From IMG/VR virus record IMGVR_UViG_3300023179_005665, positions 1 through 59,501 of that record: 59,501 bases of DNA; one strand, given 5' to 3'. The notes under the pieces are model-generated. The model ran no database searches. It was not told where the DNA came from and was given only the letters and a program-made list of their open reading frames with translations. This DNA is from a virus. The first letter of the stretch is position 1. Each line of letters begins with the position of its first letter. Both the position numbers and the translations under genes were made by a program. Of the stretch, positions 18,302-26,687 are shown piece after piece.

Positions 18302-18619
18302 CTATTTTTCTATACGATCTTCTAATGCTTCTAAAGTTTTACTAAGCATAGCGATCTGAATTTTAAGTTCATTCATCACTTCTGTATTTCTTTGTAAAGC
18401 ATTGGCAAACGCAGCTTGAGTTTCTTTATTTGTTGCTAGTCTTTCCATAATAAATTGACGATCATGCAAATATGGACTTTGTGTTTCTATCATATGAGAT
18501 ACCTCTGCTTTAGTCGCCATATTTCTGCCTATAGCGACCCAAAACCCTACCATAGTTACTATAATTCCTATACTCGTTGTGGCAATATTTTCCCAGAAAT
18601 GTATGATAGTATCACTCAT
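18302..18619 (-). CDS. Single-pass membrane protein with coiled coil (holin/spanin-like candidate)
   Basis: The 105-residue protein starts MSDTIIHFWENIATTS. A longer start 17 codons upstream lies inside an inverted repeat and lacks a ribosome site, whereas this ATG follows AGAAAG. One hydrophobic segment (IGIIVTMVGFWVAIG, about residues 16-30) is followed by a charged helical region with an LKIQIAMLSKTLEALEDRIE coiled coil. The topology fits a holin or inner-membrane spanin. It sits at the end of the structural module, but no endolysin is recognised beside it. Confidence 0.6.
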   Translation of the reverse strand: MSDTIIHFWENIATTSIGIIVTMVGFWVAIGRNMATKAEVSHMIETQSPYLHDRQFIMERLATNKETQAAFANALQRNTEVMNELKIQIAMLSKTLEALEDRIEK

Positions 18620-18641
18620 ATTATTCTTTCTATATAAATTA

Positions 18642-18687
18642 AATAAGCCAACGACACTTTTATGCATCATTGGCTTATTATGTCGTT
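18642..18687 (-). other. Interleaved inverted repeats (pseudoknot-like or terminator)
   Basis: On the minus strand the order is AACGACA, then AATAAGCCAA, a spacer, TGTCGTT, then GGCTTATT. The arms AATAAGCCAA/TTGGCTTATT (18642-18651 with 18670-18679) pair perfectly over 10 bp. The arms AACGACA/TGTCGTT (18681-18687 with 18650-18656) pair over 7 bp. The two pairings cross, so they form either a pseudoknot or two exclusive hairpins. It lies between two genes, just 5' of the membrane-protein ATG. Confidence 0.6.
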
Positions 18688-18705
18688 AATTGTAATAAAA
18701 CTAAA

Positions 18706-19248
18706 TTAGTGCTTTTCTTTATAGCTCGTTACAACTGGAGTTGATTTACCCAACATGTATGTTAAACGACCAGGAACTAATGTTGTGGGGTTAGCAGCAA
18801 CGTCGTTACCAAAACTATCTGTGGGTGATAAAACAGAACCGTTAGCATACTTACCAGTATACAAATTAAAATTACCAGCCCTGAAAGCTGTGGCAGTTTT
18901 ATTTGTTACGACTGATTCTAGTTTATTGATACTACGAGTAACAGTATCGCCAGTATCGGTAATAGCAGTTGACGCTACACCTGCAAGTTCTGTTGTGACT
19001 CTAGCAGCAATTGGCTTGATATGCTGATGAGCAAAAACTCCACCACTTACGGCCTTGGTATTGCCTACAACAGCACTTTCTACAACTACTGAACCAAATA
19101 CTCCAACATTAGAGCCTTTTGGATTTTGCTTTGAAACTACCGAAGAATTAGATCCTCCAGCAATAATCGAACCGCCATTATTTTTAGTTGATGTACCTTG
19201 AAAATAATTTCCGGTTGTATCGCTAAGGTTTTGTTGAATTGTGGCCAT
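18706..19248 (-). CDS. Putative structural protein of tail module
   Basis: The 180-residue protein starts MATIQQNLSDTTGNYFQGTS. The ATG at 19248 follows GGAGAG, which excludes the in-frame ATG four codons upstream because that one contains the ribosome site. The composition is Gly/Ser/Thr/Val-rich with no Cys. It has a GGSIIAGGSNSSVV stretch and a C-terminus VPGRLTYMLGKSTPVV. No known domain. It probably starts the structural module after a 50-base gap. Function inferred from context only. Confidence 0.6.
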   Translation of the reverse strand: MATIQQNLSDTTGNYFQGTSTKNNGGSIIAGGSNSSVVSKQNPKGSNVGVFGSVVVESAVVGNTKAVSGGVFAHQHIKPIAARVTTELAGVASTAITDTGDTVTRSINKLESVVTNKTATAFRAGNFNLYTGKYANGSVLSPTDSFGNDVAANPTTLVPGRLTYMLGKSTPVVTSYKEKH

Positions 19249-19313
19249 ATTACTCTCCATTATTGTAAATAAAGATGACTAGTCAACAAAATATACCCCA
19301 AATATGTATAAAA

Positions 19314-19961
19314 TTAAATATTTTGAAGTAAAAGCGGAATATTAGCTATATAATGTGCCCTAACGCCATAAATACCAGAAGACTTTAGTGTTTCTATATG
19401 CTTTGGAGTCCAAATATTTCCATTACAAATAGTATGTATATTAGATTTAGCTGTAAGATATTTAGAAGCAATTAAATTATCATTAATATCATCAATCATA
19501 TGTCCCGTAGACGGTAGCACATATTCAACACCAAAACTTTTTAATATTTGACAAGTTTTAGCTAGTGTCTCATGGTTAAATACTCTATATTCTAGAATAT
19601 ATCTAAGTATAATATTATGGGTTTTACAAATGTCTATATTATTTTGTATATCTTCTCTTAATTTTTCATATTTTCTATTGGCAATAAATTTAGCCGGTGC
19701 TACAACATCTATAACCGAAACTCCTTGTTTGGCCGCTATAGCAACAGAGGAGGATCTGGTTTTAAGATCAGAAATACCGTAGGGATAATCTATAGGACAT
19801 GATATATTAATAGAATCCATATCTACTAAAGATTTAATAGTAGATAAATGTATAAAATGTAATGCGATATTTGATACGCCTAATTTAATAGCAGACGCGA
19901 TATTATGCTTAATCTCATCATCAGATAGTGAATAATCATAGCAAGCATACTCTATATACAT
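19314..19961 (-). CDS. DeoC-like TIM-barrel protein lacking the Schiff-base lysine
   Basis: The 215-residue protein follows the deoxyribose-phosphate aldolase plan: a CPIDYPYGISDLKTRSSSVA segment (matches IGFPxGxxxxxxKxxEA), QGVSVIDVVAP (aspartate strand), REDIQNNIDIC, ILRYILEYRVF and FGVEYVLPSTGHM. In true DeoC the last motif is (I/V)KTSTG and its lysine forms the Schiff base; here it reads VLPSTG. The second lysine motif (KPAGGVRT) reads ICNGNIWT. Aldolase activity is therefore unlikely, and a binding or altered role is possible. It lies directly downstream of the ClpP-like gene. Confidence 0.7.
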   Translation of the reverse strand: MYIEYACYDYSLSDDEIKHNIASAIKLGVSNIALHFIHLSTIKSLVDMDSINISCPIDYPYGISDLKTRSSSVAIAAKQGVSVIDVVAPAKFIANRKYEKLREDIQNNIDICKTHNIILRYILEYRVFNHETLAKTCQILKSFGVEYVLPSTGHMIDDINDNLIASKYLTAKSNIHTICNGNIWTPKHIETLKSSGIYGVRAHYIANIPLLLQNI

Positions 19962-19963
19962 TA

Positions 19964-20641
19964 CTATTTTCTTTTTACATAGGTTTTTAAAAAGTCTATA
20001 TTTGGATATTTTTTAGTACCAAGTATACCATCTGCAAAACCATAATCTACAGCTTCTTGTGCTGTCAGAATCCAATCGCATTTATTGGCTAATTGTGACA
20101 CAATATGCTTTTTGGCCATCATTCTTTTCCAATTTTTTTCTTTACATATGCTACTATTCATACACCTATCGGTAAATACATCAACCATCTTATCGCATTC
20201 TTTTTCGTTCCATTGGATACCAGCAACGGCCGCTTTACTATGTTCTCCATCTAGAGTGAACGAACCATAATGAATCATCATATTTGTATTGGGCATCAAT
20301 ATTCTTAAATCCGCAGCCTGAAACAAAAAGCTACTAGAAGACTCAGCTTTGGCATAAGATAGTATTATTACTCTAGCTTTGGATGCTTTGACAGCATCGT
20401 ACATGCCTAAACAGTCTTGCCAATCTCCTCCGGGAAGATGCATATGAATTAGAATAGGTTCCAAAGAAAGTAAATTTAGGTATCTTAAGTTTTTTTCAAA
20501 TGAAATGGCTGAACGATAATCAACACCGCTTTCTTCTTCAGTATCAGATAAATATGAATGTAGATATATTTCTCTATTAAGAGGATCTATATTATAGTTA
20601 TGAAGTAAAGATAGATCCAAATCTTTTTGATTATTAGACAT
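19964..20641 (-). CDS. ClpP-type serine protease (possible prohead protease)
   Basis: The 225-residue protein has the ClpP/crotonase protease order: HMHLPGGDWQDCLGMYDAV (66-84), then IILSYAKAESSSSFLFQAAD (92-111) with the nucleophile serine near 101, and PNTNMMIHYGS (117-127) with His124. A later WILTAQEAVDYGFADGIL matches the usual LTAxEAxxxGLxDxI element. Phages often use such proteases for head maturation, though no capsid gene lies beside it here. It is coupled within a few bases to the DeoC-like gene. Confidence 0.82.
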   Translation of the reverse strand: MSNNQKDLDLSLLHNYNIDPLNREIYLHSYLSDTEEESGVDYRSAISFEKNLRYLNLLSLEPILIHMHLPGGDWQDCLGMYDAVKASKARVIILSYAKAESSSSFLFQAADLRILMPNTNMMIHYGSFTLDGEHSKAAVAGIQWNEKECDKMVDVFTDRCMNSSICKEKNWKRMMAKKHIVSQLANKCDWILTAQEAVDYGFADGILGTKKYPNIDFLKTYVKRK

Positions 20642-20646
20642 AATAA

Positions 20647-21096
20647 TTATTCCAGATATTCATAAACACTATTATTTATTCTTGTCATAACATCAGAATC
20701 TTTGAATGCTTTACCAATACCAATTCTAAATCTGTATCGCGTAAAAATATCTAATGTTTCTACTCCAGGAGTTACCTCAATAATATTAGCTACTGTTTCT
20801 GTGATATTAAAATTTGTATGCCCCACCCAAAAATTAAAAATTTTACTGCTGGCAGTATTTTCTGTAAGTGGTATTATTCCCATAGGCGTGGCTATTACTT
20901 TTATATTCTTTTTGTTATATGCTAAAAAACTCGTTTCGTGTTTTTCTTCATCGCCATCATACATTACATCATCATCTTGATTATCTTCGGTATCTTTTTT
21001 AAGCTGATTAATTAATTCTTGTTTATCATCTTCTCCAAAGGGATCAAACCATTTCTGCCACATAATAATATTTTCTGGTTTATGATAGGTAGTCAT
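20647..21096 (-). CDS. Conserved phage protein, unknown function
   Basis: The 149-residue protein has an acidic first third (QDDDVMYDGDEEKHE) and a C-terminal part of alternating beta-type residues (IFNFWVGHTNFNITETVANI, then VETLDIFTRYRFRIGIGKAF). No domain recognised. An internal ATG (twelfth codon, WQKWFDPFGED) is an alternative start; neither has a strong ribosome site. It follows a structured leader and precedes the ClpP-like gene, which suggests a virion-assembly operon. Confidence 0.6.
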   Translation of the reverse strand: MTTYHKPENIIMWQKWFDPFGEDDKQELINQLKKDTEDNQDDDVMYDGDEEKHETSFLAYNKKNIKVIATPMGIIPLTENTASSKIFNFWVGHTNFNITETVANIIEVTPGVETLDIFTRYRFRIGIGKAFKDSDVMTRINNSVYEYLE

Positions 21097-21102
21097 TTAC
21101 AT

Positions 21103-21160
21103 ATACCGCATAGAATGAGTGTTTGTGTTCATGTCTTATAGTAAGACCAGACAACGGTAT
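21103..21160 (-). promoter_or_regulatory. Structured leader upstream of the 149-residue gene
   Basis: An outer helix ATACCG/CGGTAT (21155-21160 with 21103-21108) encloses a perfect hairpin GTCTTA-CTA-TAAGAC (21133-21147). The element fills the gap between two minus-strand genes and ends six bases before the start codon. It could be an RNA processing or translation-control structure. Confidence 0.4.
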
Positions 21161-21161
21161 T

Positions 21162-21605
21162 TCAATTGATTTCACCACTAAATACAGATAATGGTCTAAT
21201 TACCGGTTGATCATTTTTTTCTTGGTATTGTTTAGATTTTAATAACTCAGTATGAAATAATGACCATGCTATAATAATATTGTCACATAATAGTGTATGC
21301 ATATCTTCTTGATTGGTTTTTTTGTGTTGTTTTAATATATTAATTAGGTCATTTTTTAAATACCCCTCATTAATAGATAACAAAAATTGACCATATTTTT
21401 CAGCTAAACTGGTTATCTCTGTCAAGTTTTTACCATTGGTTTCTGGCAAAATACAGGACACATCAATATCTAAATCATTAGTTAAAGCAAATATCAATCC
21501 TCCGATATATTGCTCTTTATCTAAGAGTGATGTTTTTTTAACTGGCTGCGGTTTATCAAAAAAATACTTATATAATCTGATAAAATATTTATTTAGATTA
21601 AGCAT
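21162..21605 (-). CDS. Hypothetical helical phage protein
   Basis: The 147-residue protein starts MLNLNKYFIRLYKYFFDKPQ and is mostly predicted helix, with two conserved-looking stretches (EQYIGGLIFALTNDLDIDVS and IIIAWSLFHTELLKSKQY). It overlaps the sigma factor gene by 13 bases, so it is probably co-translated with it. T4-like phages encode small proteins of this kind near late-gene regulators, but I see no specific match. Confidence 0.6.
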   Translation of the reverse strand: MLNLNKYFIRLYKYFFDKPQPVKKTSLLDKEQYIGGLIFALTNDLDIDVSCILPETNGKNLTEITSLAEKYGQFLLSINEGYLKNDLINILKQHKKTNQEDMHTLLCDNIIIAWSLFHTELLKSKQYQEKNDQPVIRPLSVFSGEIN

Positions 21606-22186
21606 TTGTCTGCGTTTCTAATTATCTCCAGTCCTCTTTTAATATTCTGTCGCACAGCTTCTCTTGAAACGCCAAAAACTTTTCCTATTTCTGATAATGT
21701 TTTATCCTGAAAGTAATACATTTCTATCTGCTTCTTCTGTTTAGCAGATAAGACATTATTATTATTGAGTAGTGAGTTGATATCCTGTTCTAAATTATTT
21801 TGGCTTTCATTATCTATTAATATTTGCAAAGGAGACTTTTGCTTTGAGTCTGGTAATAAAGCATCAAGCTTTTGCTCATTGTCATTATCCATATCTAAAC
21901 TATAATGCTTTTTATTTTTGTATCTTTGTGTAATATAGGTTTTAATTGCCCATATAGCGCATTGATTTCTATAAGAATAGATGGTCTTTTTCTGTCCAGA
22001 TTTACCTGTCCTATCGGCATCAAATCTCCAATCAGCATACATAATGGCAGTAGCAACATCGGATATCGCTTCTTCGTTCTTAAGCATCTCAGCAGATAAA
22101 CCATTGTAAAACTGCGGACCGAATTTAGAAATTGTTTTTTTTGCTAAAGATATATATTGCGATAAAGAATCAAACTTTTTTTCCAT
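21593..22186 (-). CDS. Phage-encoded RNA polymerase sigma-70-family factor
   Basis: The 197-residue protein starts at the ATG at 22186, which follows GAGGA; a TTG-initiated extension of four codons is not needed. A region-2-like part (MYADWRFDADRTGKSGQKKT, YSYRNQCAIWAIKTYI) is followed by a clear region 4: QIEMYYFQDKTLSEIGKVFG then VSREAVRQNIKRGLEII, a helix-turn-helix for -35 recognition. It would redirect host RNA polymerase, most likely to late genes. It heads the ClpP-like/tail gene series, in keeping with a late regulator. The cognate promoter motif is not evident here. Confidence 0.85.
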   Translation of the reverse strand: MEKKFDSLSQYISLAKKTISKFGPQFYNGLSAEMLKNEEAISDVATAIMYADWRFDADRTGKSGQKKTIYSYRNQCAIWAIKTYITQRYKNKKHYSLDMDNDNEQKLDALLPDSKQKSPLQILIDNESQNNLEQDINSLLNNNNVLSAKQKKQIEMYYFQDKTLSEIGKVFGVSREAVRQNIKRGLEIIRNADKCLI

Positions 22187-22228
22187 TTTAGTCCTCAAAT
22201 ACTTGACATCAAACCGCCAAAATATACG

Positions 22229-22675
22229 CTATTCGGGCTTTTTGCTGTCCTTCGTTAGTTTATTCCATGTCTCAGGATCGGGTCTATCCTTATCTCCTGG
22301 TTTGGCCGGGCGATATTTTTTTCCTTCTCTTTCTTTTTTCTTCCTGATGTTTTCCCACAATCCAGGTTTAGAGCCTCCTTCGGAGGTATCGTCATTTTCC
22401 GTAACATACATGACAAAATCATGAATTGTTCTCATGTAGTCCTCAGTTATGGCGATTTTACCCTGAAGCCAGCTCTCTGTCAAGTTTTCTTTTACGGCTG
22501 GGTTATTTAGGGCATCAAGTATATTTTGTGCGTGTGTGCGTATCGCTTTGATTGATCCTAAGCTCATATTATAAAAATCTTCTTTGTACTCTTGCAAATC
22601 TTCATTAGCTACAGGCTTATTGTTAGATAATAAATTTTCGTTAAGATTATTCAAGATTTTATGAAATCTGTCCAT
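22229..22675 (-). CDS. Conserved phage virion-associated protein
   Basis: The 148-residue protein is helical in its first 95 residues (GSIKAIRTHAQNILDALNNP, VKENLTESWLQGKIAITEDY). It ends with a Lys/Pro-rich tail (LWENIRKKKEREGKKYRPAK, then PGDKDRPDPETW). That tail recurs at the ends of diverse phage head and scaffold-type proteins. It overlaps the PAP2-like gene by 25 bases. Function unknown; a structural or scaffold role is the best guess. Confidence 0.65.
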   Translation of the reverse strand: MDRFHKILNNLNENLLSNNKPVANEDLQEYKEDFYNMSLGSIKAIRTHAQNILDALNNPAVKENLTESWLQGKIAITEDYMRTIHDFVMYVTENDDTSEGGSKPGLWENIRKKKEREGKKYRPAKPGDKDRPDPETWNKLTKDSKKPE

Positions 22676-23349
22676 TGTCGTTCTTTCTGTAACAAGGGGT
22701 GTAGCTCTTTGAAGAGATATTTTGCTAATATTATAGAAGCATCGTTGTCTGATTTATAATGTACACCTTGGCGTATGCGGGCATTAGCCGTATTATTAAC
22801 CTGCTCTTTTAGCTCGTATTTTAATGACGAATATAGCTCGCTTAATATTTCGCAGGCTAAAGCTGTATAGAATGTGTGTCCGGAGGGATATGATGGGGTG
22901 TGATGTGTTTGTGTCTCTAATACATCTATGTTTAAGCCATAAATTTTGCCAATAGTTTGTGGTCGTGGTCTATTATATAGATATTTAATATTCATCATTA
23001 CTGGTTTTGTAATACTATAAAACATATCGAAATAAGCAGAAGGAAACGCTAAACTTCTTTGTTCAAGAAGTTTTTTAATTCCGTAATTTGGATCGTCGTC
23101 AATATCTAGTATCGATTGTTTATCTGCTATTGATCTGTGTGACGATGATTGATCCTGAACATAAACTACTTCGTTGTATGTTTTCTTACTACTATTAGCG
23201 GCTGGGGGTTCTAGTTTTGTTTCCCAGTTAAAAGATATAACTTTGGCTACAGGATATTCTATGATCGAATCTGAATATTTTATTGAGTCTATATCAAGAT
23301 GAGTTAACTTATGATCTATATCAAATAATAGTTTATTAATTGCTCTCAT
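22651..23349 (-). CDS. PAP2-superfamily phosphatase / haloperoxidase-like protein
   Basis: The 232-residue protein carries all three PAP2 motifs: KYLYNRPRP (122-130), YPSGHTF (154-160) and ARIRQGVHYKSD (190-201), which gives R191, H197 and D201. PAP2 enzymes hydrolyse lipid or sugar phosphates, and relatives are vanadium haloperoxidases. There are no strong membrane segments, so it may be soluble. It sits between a ferritin-like gene and a virion-associated gene. The substrate is not evident; a role in modifying host envelope lipids or polyprenyl phosphates is possible. Confidence 0.82.
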   Translation of the reverse strand: MRAINKLLFDIDHKLTHLDIDSIKYSDSIIEYPVAKVISFNWETKLEPPAANSSKKTYNEVVYVQDQSSSHRSIADKQSILDIDDDPNYGIKKLLEQRSLAFPSAYFDMFYSITKPVMMNIKYLYNRPRPQTIGKIYGLNIDVLETQTHHTPSYPSGHTFYTALACEILSELYSSLKYELKEQVNNTANARIRQGVHYKSDNDASIILAKYLFKELHPLLQKERQWTDFIKS

Positions 23350-23354
23350 TTTAA

Positions 23355-23915
23355 TTATGCTTGAAGGCTTAAGAAATTATCCAGACCCATTTGCTCGATA
23401 AGCTTAAGATATCCCTCGTATAATTTAATACCGTCTTCGCTACCCTGTAGCAAAGGAATCATAATATTGGCAGTGAGTTCATCTCCTACGGCTCGTGCGG
23501 CGGCAATAGTGGCTCTTTCGGCAGATGATGCTTCTCTTACGGAAGCTAAATTATAGTTAATCATTGCTACCATATCATGTCTTGTCCAAGATGGTGGTGA
23601 AACTATTAGTGGTTGATAATCACTATCAAAAAATTCTAATCTTTCTATATTTATCATGGCGTGTCTATGTTCTTCTATAGCGTCTTTCTTGATAGCGTCC
23701 GCTAGTTTTTTATAGCCCCATCTATCTAAATGAATAGCCTGAGCCGACAGCGCTGTTGTTTGCTGCCAGTGAATATTCAAAGATTTTTTAAGTAGTTCGA
23801 TGACAGTTTCTGTAGAATAATTAGTAATTTCTTGAGATTCTGTGTTTTCTAATTTTTTATCCATATTTAGTATTACTCTTTCTTGATCTTGTAATAGTTC
23901 TGATATTGTTTTCAT
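23355..23915 (-). CDS. Ferritin-like (Dps/bacterioferritin-fold) protein
   Basis: The 186-residue protein is a four-helix ferritin-like protein: helix 1 SLNIHWQQTTALSAQAIHLD (45-64), then LADAIKKDAIEEHRHAMINI (71-90) with the E/H metal-ligand pattern (EEHRHA), and a later LASVREASSAERATIAAARA helix. Bacterial relatives store iron or protect DNA. In a phage it could be virion-associated or protective. It stands tightly between the PAP2-like and Arg-rich genes. Ferroxidase activity is inferred from the visible carboxylate/histidine motif only. Confidence 0.75.
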   Translation of the reverse strand: MKTISELLQDQERVILNMDKKLENTESQEITNYSTETVIELLKKSLNIHWQQTTALSAQAIHLDRWGYKKLADAIKKDAIEEHRHAMINIERLEFFDSDYQPLIVSPPSWTRHDMVAMINYNLASVREASSAERATIAAARAVGDELTANIMIPLLQGSEDGIKLYEGYLKLIEQMGLDNFLSLQA

Positions 23916-23919
23916 ATTA

Positions 23920-24489
23920 TCACCAAGCTCGACATGACCAGTATCGGGCTTTCCATTTTGGGCCAGGATTATCGCAGTTGTGTCTGGCTCTAAAACTTTT
24001 TCTTCTTTCTGGAATATTTTTCTTGATTTTCATATTTTTGTCACCGAATCTCACGATAACAACCTTACCCTTATCATTCTTGACATAAACTGCAGATTTT
24101 TTAGGACCGTCTGGTGTTCTAAAGGGTTTATTTAAAGTTACTTTACGTCCCTGATACTCTGCTGCTGTTAAATGAGAAATATCGTATTCTTCTGTAGCTT
24201 CTCCATAATCTATATAGTCTTCATTTTGAGGAAAGATTAAATTAGAAAGCGTAAGTAATTCTTCTGGTTGTTCATCATCTTGACAACCTTCACAGTCAAA
24301 AGCTAAACTAAAACCTAAAATTTCTAAAACTTGATCTAATAAATTGCCTTTAGTTTTTTTAGTTTGTCCTAAGCACACAGCTACTCTTTGCTTAGTATCT
24401 TCGTAGTCCTTCTTCATAGTTTCGTCGCCCATACAGCGACTTATAAACTTTTGACGATCTTCATTTTTTTCTGGTTGTGGAATGGGCAT
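23920..24489 (-). CDS. Conserved phage protein with basic RKSFRARHxC tail
   Basis: The 189-residue protein starts MPIPQPEKNEDRQKFISRCM; the ATG at 24489 has GGAG upstream, and a GTG start ten codons earlier would overlap the glycosyltransferase. This opening and the ending (NIPERRKSFRARHNCDNPG, then PKWKARYWSCRAW) recur in phage proteins linked to head or portal genes. The middle has an acidic stretch (CEGCQDDEQPEELL) and a VYVKNDKGKVVIVRFGD strand pair. Probably structural or a maturation factor; function not established. Confidence 0.68.
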   Translation of the reverse strand: MPIPQPEKNEDRQKFISRCMGDETMKKDYEDTKQRVAVCLGQTKKTKGNLLDQVLEILGFSLAFDCEGCQDDEQPEELLTLSNLIFPQNEDYIDYGEATEEYDISHLTAAEYQGRKVTLNKPFRTPDGPKKSAVYVKNDKGKVVIVRFGDKNMKIKKNIPERRKSFRARHNCDNPGPKWKARYWSCRAW

Positions 24490-24503
24490 CAATAGAGTCT
24501 CCT

Positions 24504-25562
24504 TCAACTCTTTATACACCTTTCTATCAGATTGGCAGTATTACTCCATGATAGTTTTTTGGCCGTTTCTAAGCCACTAGAATTAGTTCTAATATTATTT
24601 TTATATAAATATCTCATATGTTCTATGCATTGATCTTTTTGTTTTGATTCTATTTTAGCCCAATAGCCTTGATTTCTAAAAGCCTTCCCATCAAAAGCTA
24701 ATTCTTTATCGTATATATCAATCAAATAACAATTATCTTTATTGCAAAATTCTTTATGTGCTGAATAATTTGTTGCTATAACTGGTTTGTTCATAGCCAT
24801 ACATTCCAGCAACTCTAAATTCCAACCTTCTGCACGCGAAGGGAAAATTCCACAAGAAGCTGCACCAATAATGTCTGCTATTTGAGCATGAGTTTCTACC
24901 CCGGTTGATATTTTAACCCTAGTATCACTAGAGTACATTTTTTTCCAATAATTTAGTTCGTCCTCATTTGAATAGCTATTAGTATGTTCAGAAGCCAATA
25001 TCCATAGTTCAACATCATTATTGTCTGGAAAAGCAGTTTGAAATAATTCTAATAATATATCATGTCCCTTGCGAACTTCCCATTTACCTATATTAAGAAA
25101 TATGTATTTATCCGAAAATTTATTAGTAGTTTTTGTATAAGAAAATGTGTTGGTATTAACGCCAAGAGGAATAACATCTACAGGTTGAGTTACCCCATTA
25201 TTAATCATAACCTGCTTTGCCCAATCACTAGTCACAAAAATACTATCCGGTACTTTGAGATGATTTTTCTCATGATCAGAAAAAGTGTCCAATTCAAAAA
25301 AGGGAAAAGCATAATATTTACCGTTACCAATATGTTCTGCTAAGTCAAACTGATGCCAGATTTTTAAACAAACATCATGTGGATAAAGTTTAGGATTTTC
25401 TATCCAGGGCTTAACAAGATCGTAGTCCTCTTGATTATCAACTACTGGTGAGCCTTTAGGGAAATATGCTATATTGTTATTTTTAGATAGCTCTTTCAAA
25501 ATATTAAAAGAAGCTATTCCATAACCTGTATTATTTATAGGTCCACAAAAATTAATATTCAT
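24504..25562 (-). CDS. GT-B family glycosyltransferase
   Basis: The 352-residue protein begins NINFCGPINNTGYGIASFNI, a GT4-like glycine loop. It has YIFLNIGKWEVRKGHDILLE (acceptor/linker) and the C-terminal nucleotide-sugar motif FPSRAEGWNLELLECMAMNK with the E-x7-E pattern. The fold is GT-B, retaining type. The donor is not predictable. It starts on the stop of the GMP reductase gene. It is separated by about 2.7 kb from the main glycan island but probably serves the same pathway. Confidence 0.85.
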   Translation of the reverse strand: MNINFCGPINNTGYGIASFNILKELSKNNNIAYFPKGSPVVDNQEDYDLVKPWIENPKLYPHDVCLKIWHQFDLAEHIGNGKYYAFPFFELDTFSDHEKNHLKVPDSIFVTSDWAKQVMINNGVTQPVDVIPLGVNTNTFSYTKTTNKFSDKYIFLNIGKWEVRKGHDILLELFQTAFPDNNDVELWILASEHTNSYSNEDELNYWKKMYSSDTRVKISTGVETHAQIADIIGAASCGIFPSRAEGWNLELLECMAMNKPVIATNYSAHKEFCNKDNCYLIDIYDKELAFDGKAFRNQGYWAKIESKQKDQCIEHMRYLYKNNIRTNSSGLETAKKLSWSNTANLIERCIKS

Positions 25563-26686
25563 TAAACACCTAAAGTAGGATTGTTATTGTTGTGTATTTT
25601 ATTTACTCGACAGAATTGGCTACATTTTGCCATATGTTTTATATGAGATGCTCCTATATAACAACAACAAGAGCGTATACCACCTAAAAGTTCTTGTATC
25701 ACTTTGTCTAAAGAGCCTTTATATTTAACTGCTATTTTCGTGCCTTCGCTTGCTCTATATTCTTTCACTGTATCTTCATATAGTTGTTGAGAGTGATGAG
25801 TACTCATTCCATAATAAGAAAATTTGACTTTGCGTTTTTCTGTTGTGTATCCCGGATCATTCGGTTGATAAAAGTTACCGTGACGAGACAGATATTCGTA
25901 TTCCCATTCTCCATCGCATGGTTCGCTACCAGCGAAGTACCCGCCAAGCATAACAAAATCGCTTCCGGAGCATAGTGATTTACATACATCACCAGAGGTT
26001 TTGTGCCCGCCGTCCGAAACGATTAGACCCAGTTTCTTCGGTCCGTTTTGAAGGCCATGAGCCACATAAGCATTTTCTAAACAAGCGGACAACTGAGGCA
26101 TTCCGCAGCCAGTCAAAAATCTTGTTGTACATGCTGATCCACCGCCTATACCAACCTTAACAATATCTACGCCGCCATAAATCAAAAGTTCTTGAGTAGA
26201 CGATGTATTGGTAACATTTCCTGCAATAATGATTGATTCTGGAAAATGTTCTCTAACCTTATGACAATACTTGACAAAAACATCCATATGTCCATTGGGA
26301 ACATCTATGCAAATATTAGGCTGTTTTCCGAGTTTGTTTTTTAGTTCTAATAAATGATTAAGATCACTTTTTTTATAACCTATTGAAACAAAAGTATAAT
26401 CTATGTTGGATTGATGATCGATAAAATATTTATATAGCTCTTCAACAGTATGATATTTATGTAAACATGCTATCATCTTATGATTCGCCAATTCAATAGC
26501 CATATCAAAACTACAAAAACTCATATTAGCACACATAATAGGTATGCCCGTCCAAGTTCTTGGACTATGATAAAAACTAAATGTTCTTTCTAAATTAATT
26601 TCTGATCGGCTAGTAAGAGTGGATCTTTGTGGTACAATTAACACATCGTCAAAATCTAGTTTAGTTTCATTCACAATCTTCTGCAT
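25562..26686 (-). CDS. guaC: GMP reductase (IMPDH/GMPR family)
   Basis: The 374-residue protein has KLDFDDVLIVPQRSTLTSR (9-27) at the N-terminus, the usual GMPR/IMPDH opening. The catalytic loop KVGIGGGSACTTR contains the active cysteine. It then has LIVSDGGHKTSGDVCKSLCS and DFVMLGGYFAGS. There are no CBS domains, and the length fits GMP reductase rather than IMP dehydrogenase. The reaction is NADPH-dependent deamination of GMP to IMP, which would tilt purines toward AMP during AT-rich phage replication. The last 40 residues are Cys-rich (IRSCCCYIGAS), slightly longer than usual. Confidence 0.9.
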   Translation of the reverse strand: MQKIVNETKLDFDDVLIVPQRSTLTSRSEINLERTFSFYHSPRTWTGIPIMCANMSFCSFDMAIELANHKMIACLHKYHTVEELYKYFIDHQSNIDYTFVSIGYKKSDLNHLLELKNKLGKQPNICIDVPNGHMDVFVKYCHKVREHFPESIIIAGNVTNTSSTQELLIYGGVDIVKVGIGGGSACTTRFLTGCGMPQLSACLENAYVAHGLQNGPKKLGLIVSDGGHKTSGDVCKSLCSGSDFVMLGGYFAGSEPCDGEWEYEYLSRHGNFYQPNDPGYTTEKRKVKFSYYGMSTHHSQQLYEDTVKEYRASEGTKIAVKYKGSLDKVIQELLGGIRSCCCYIGASHIKHMAKCSQFCRVNKIHNNNNPTLGV

Positions 26687-26687
26687 C

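Noticed and set aside
18620-18670. Longer start for the membrane protein at 18302-18619
   Set aside because: The earlier ATGs sit in an inverted repeat without a ribosome site; the chosen ATG follows AGAAAG.
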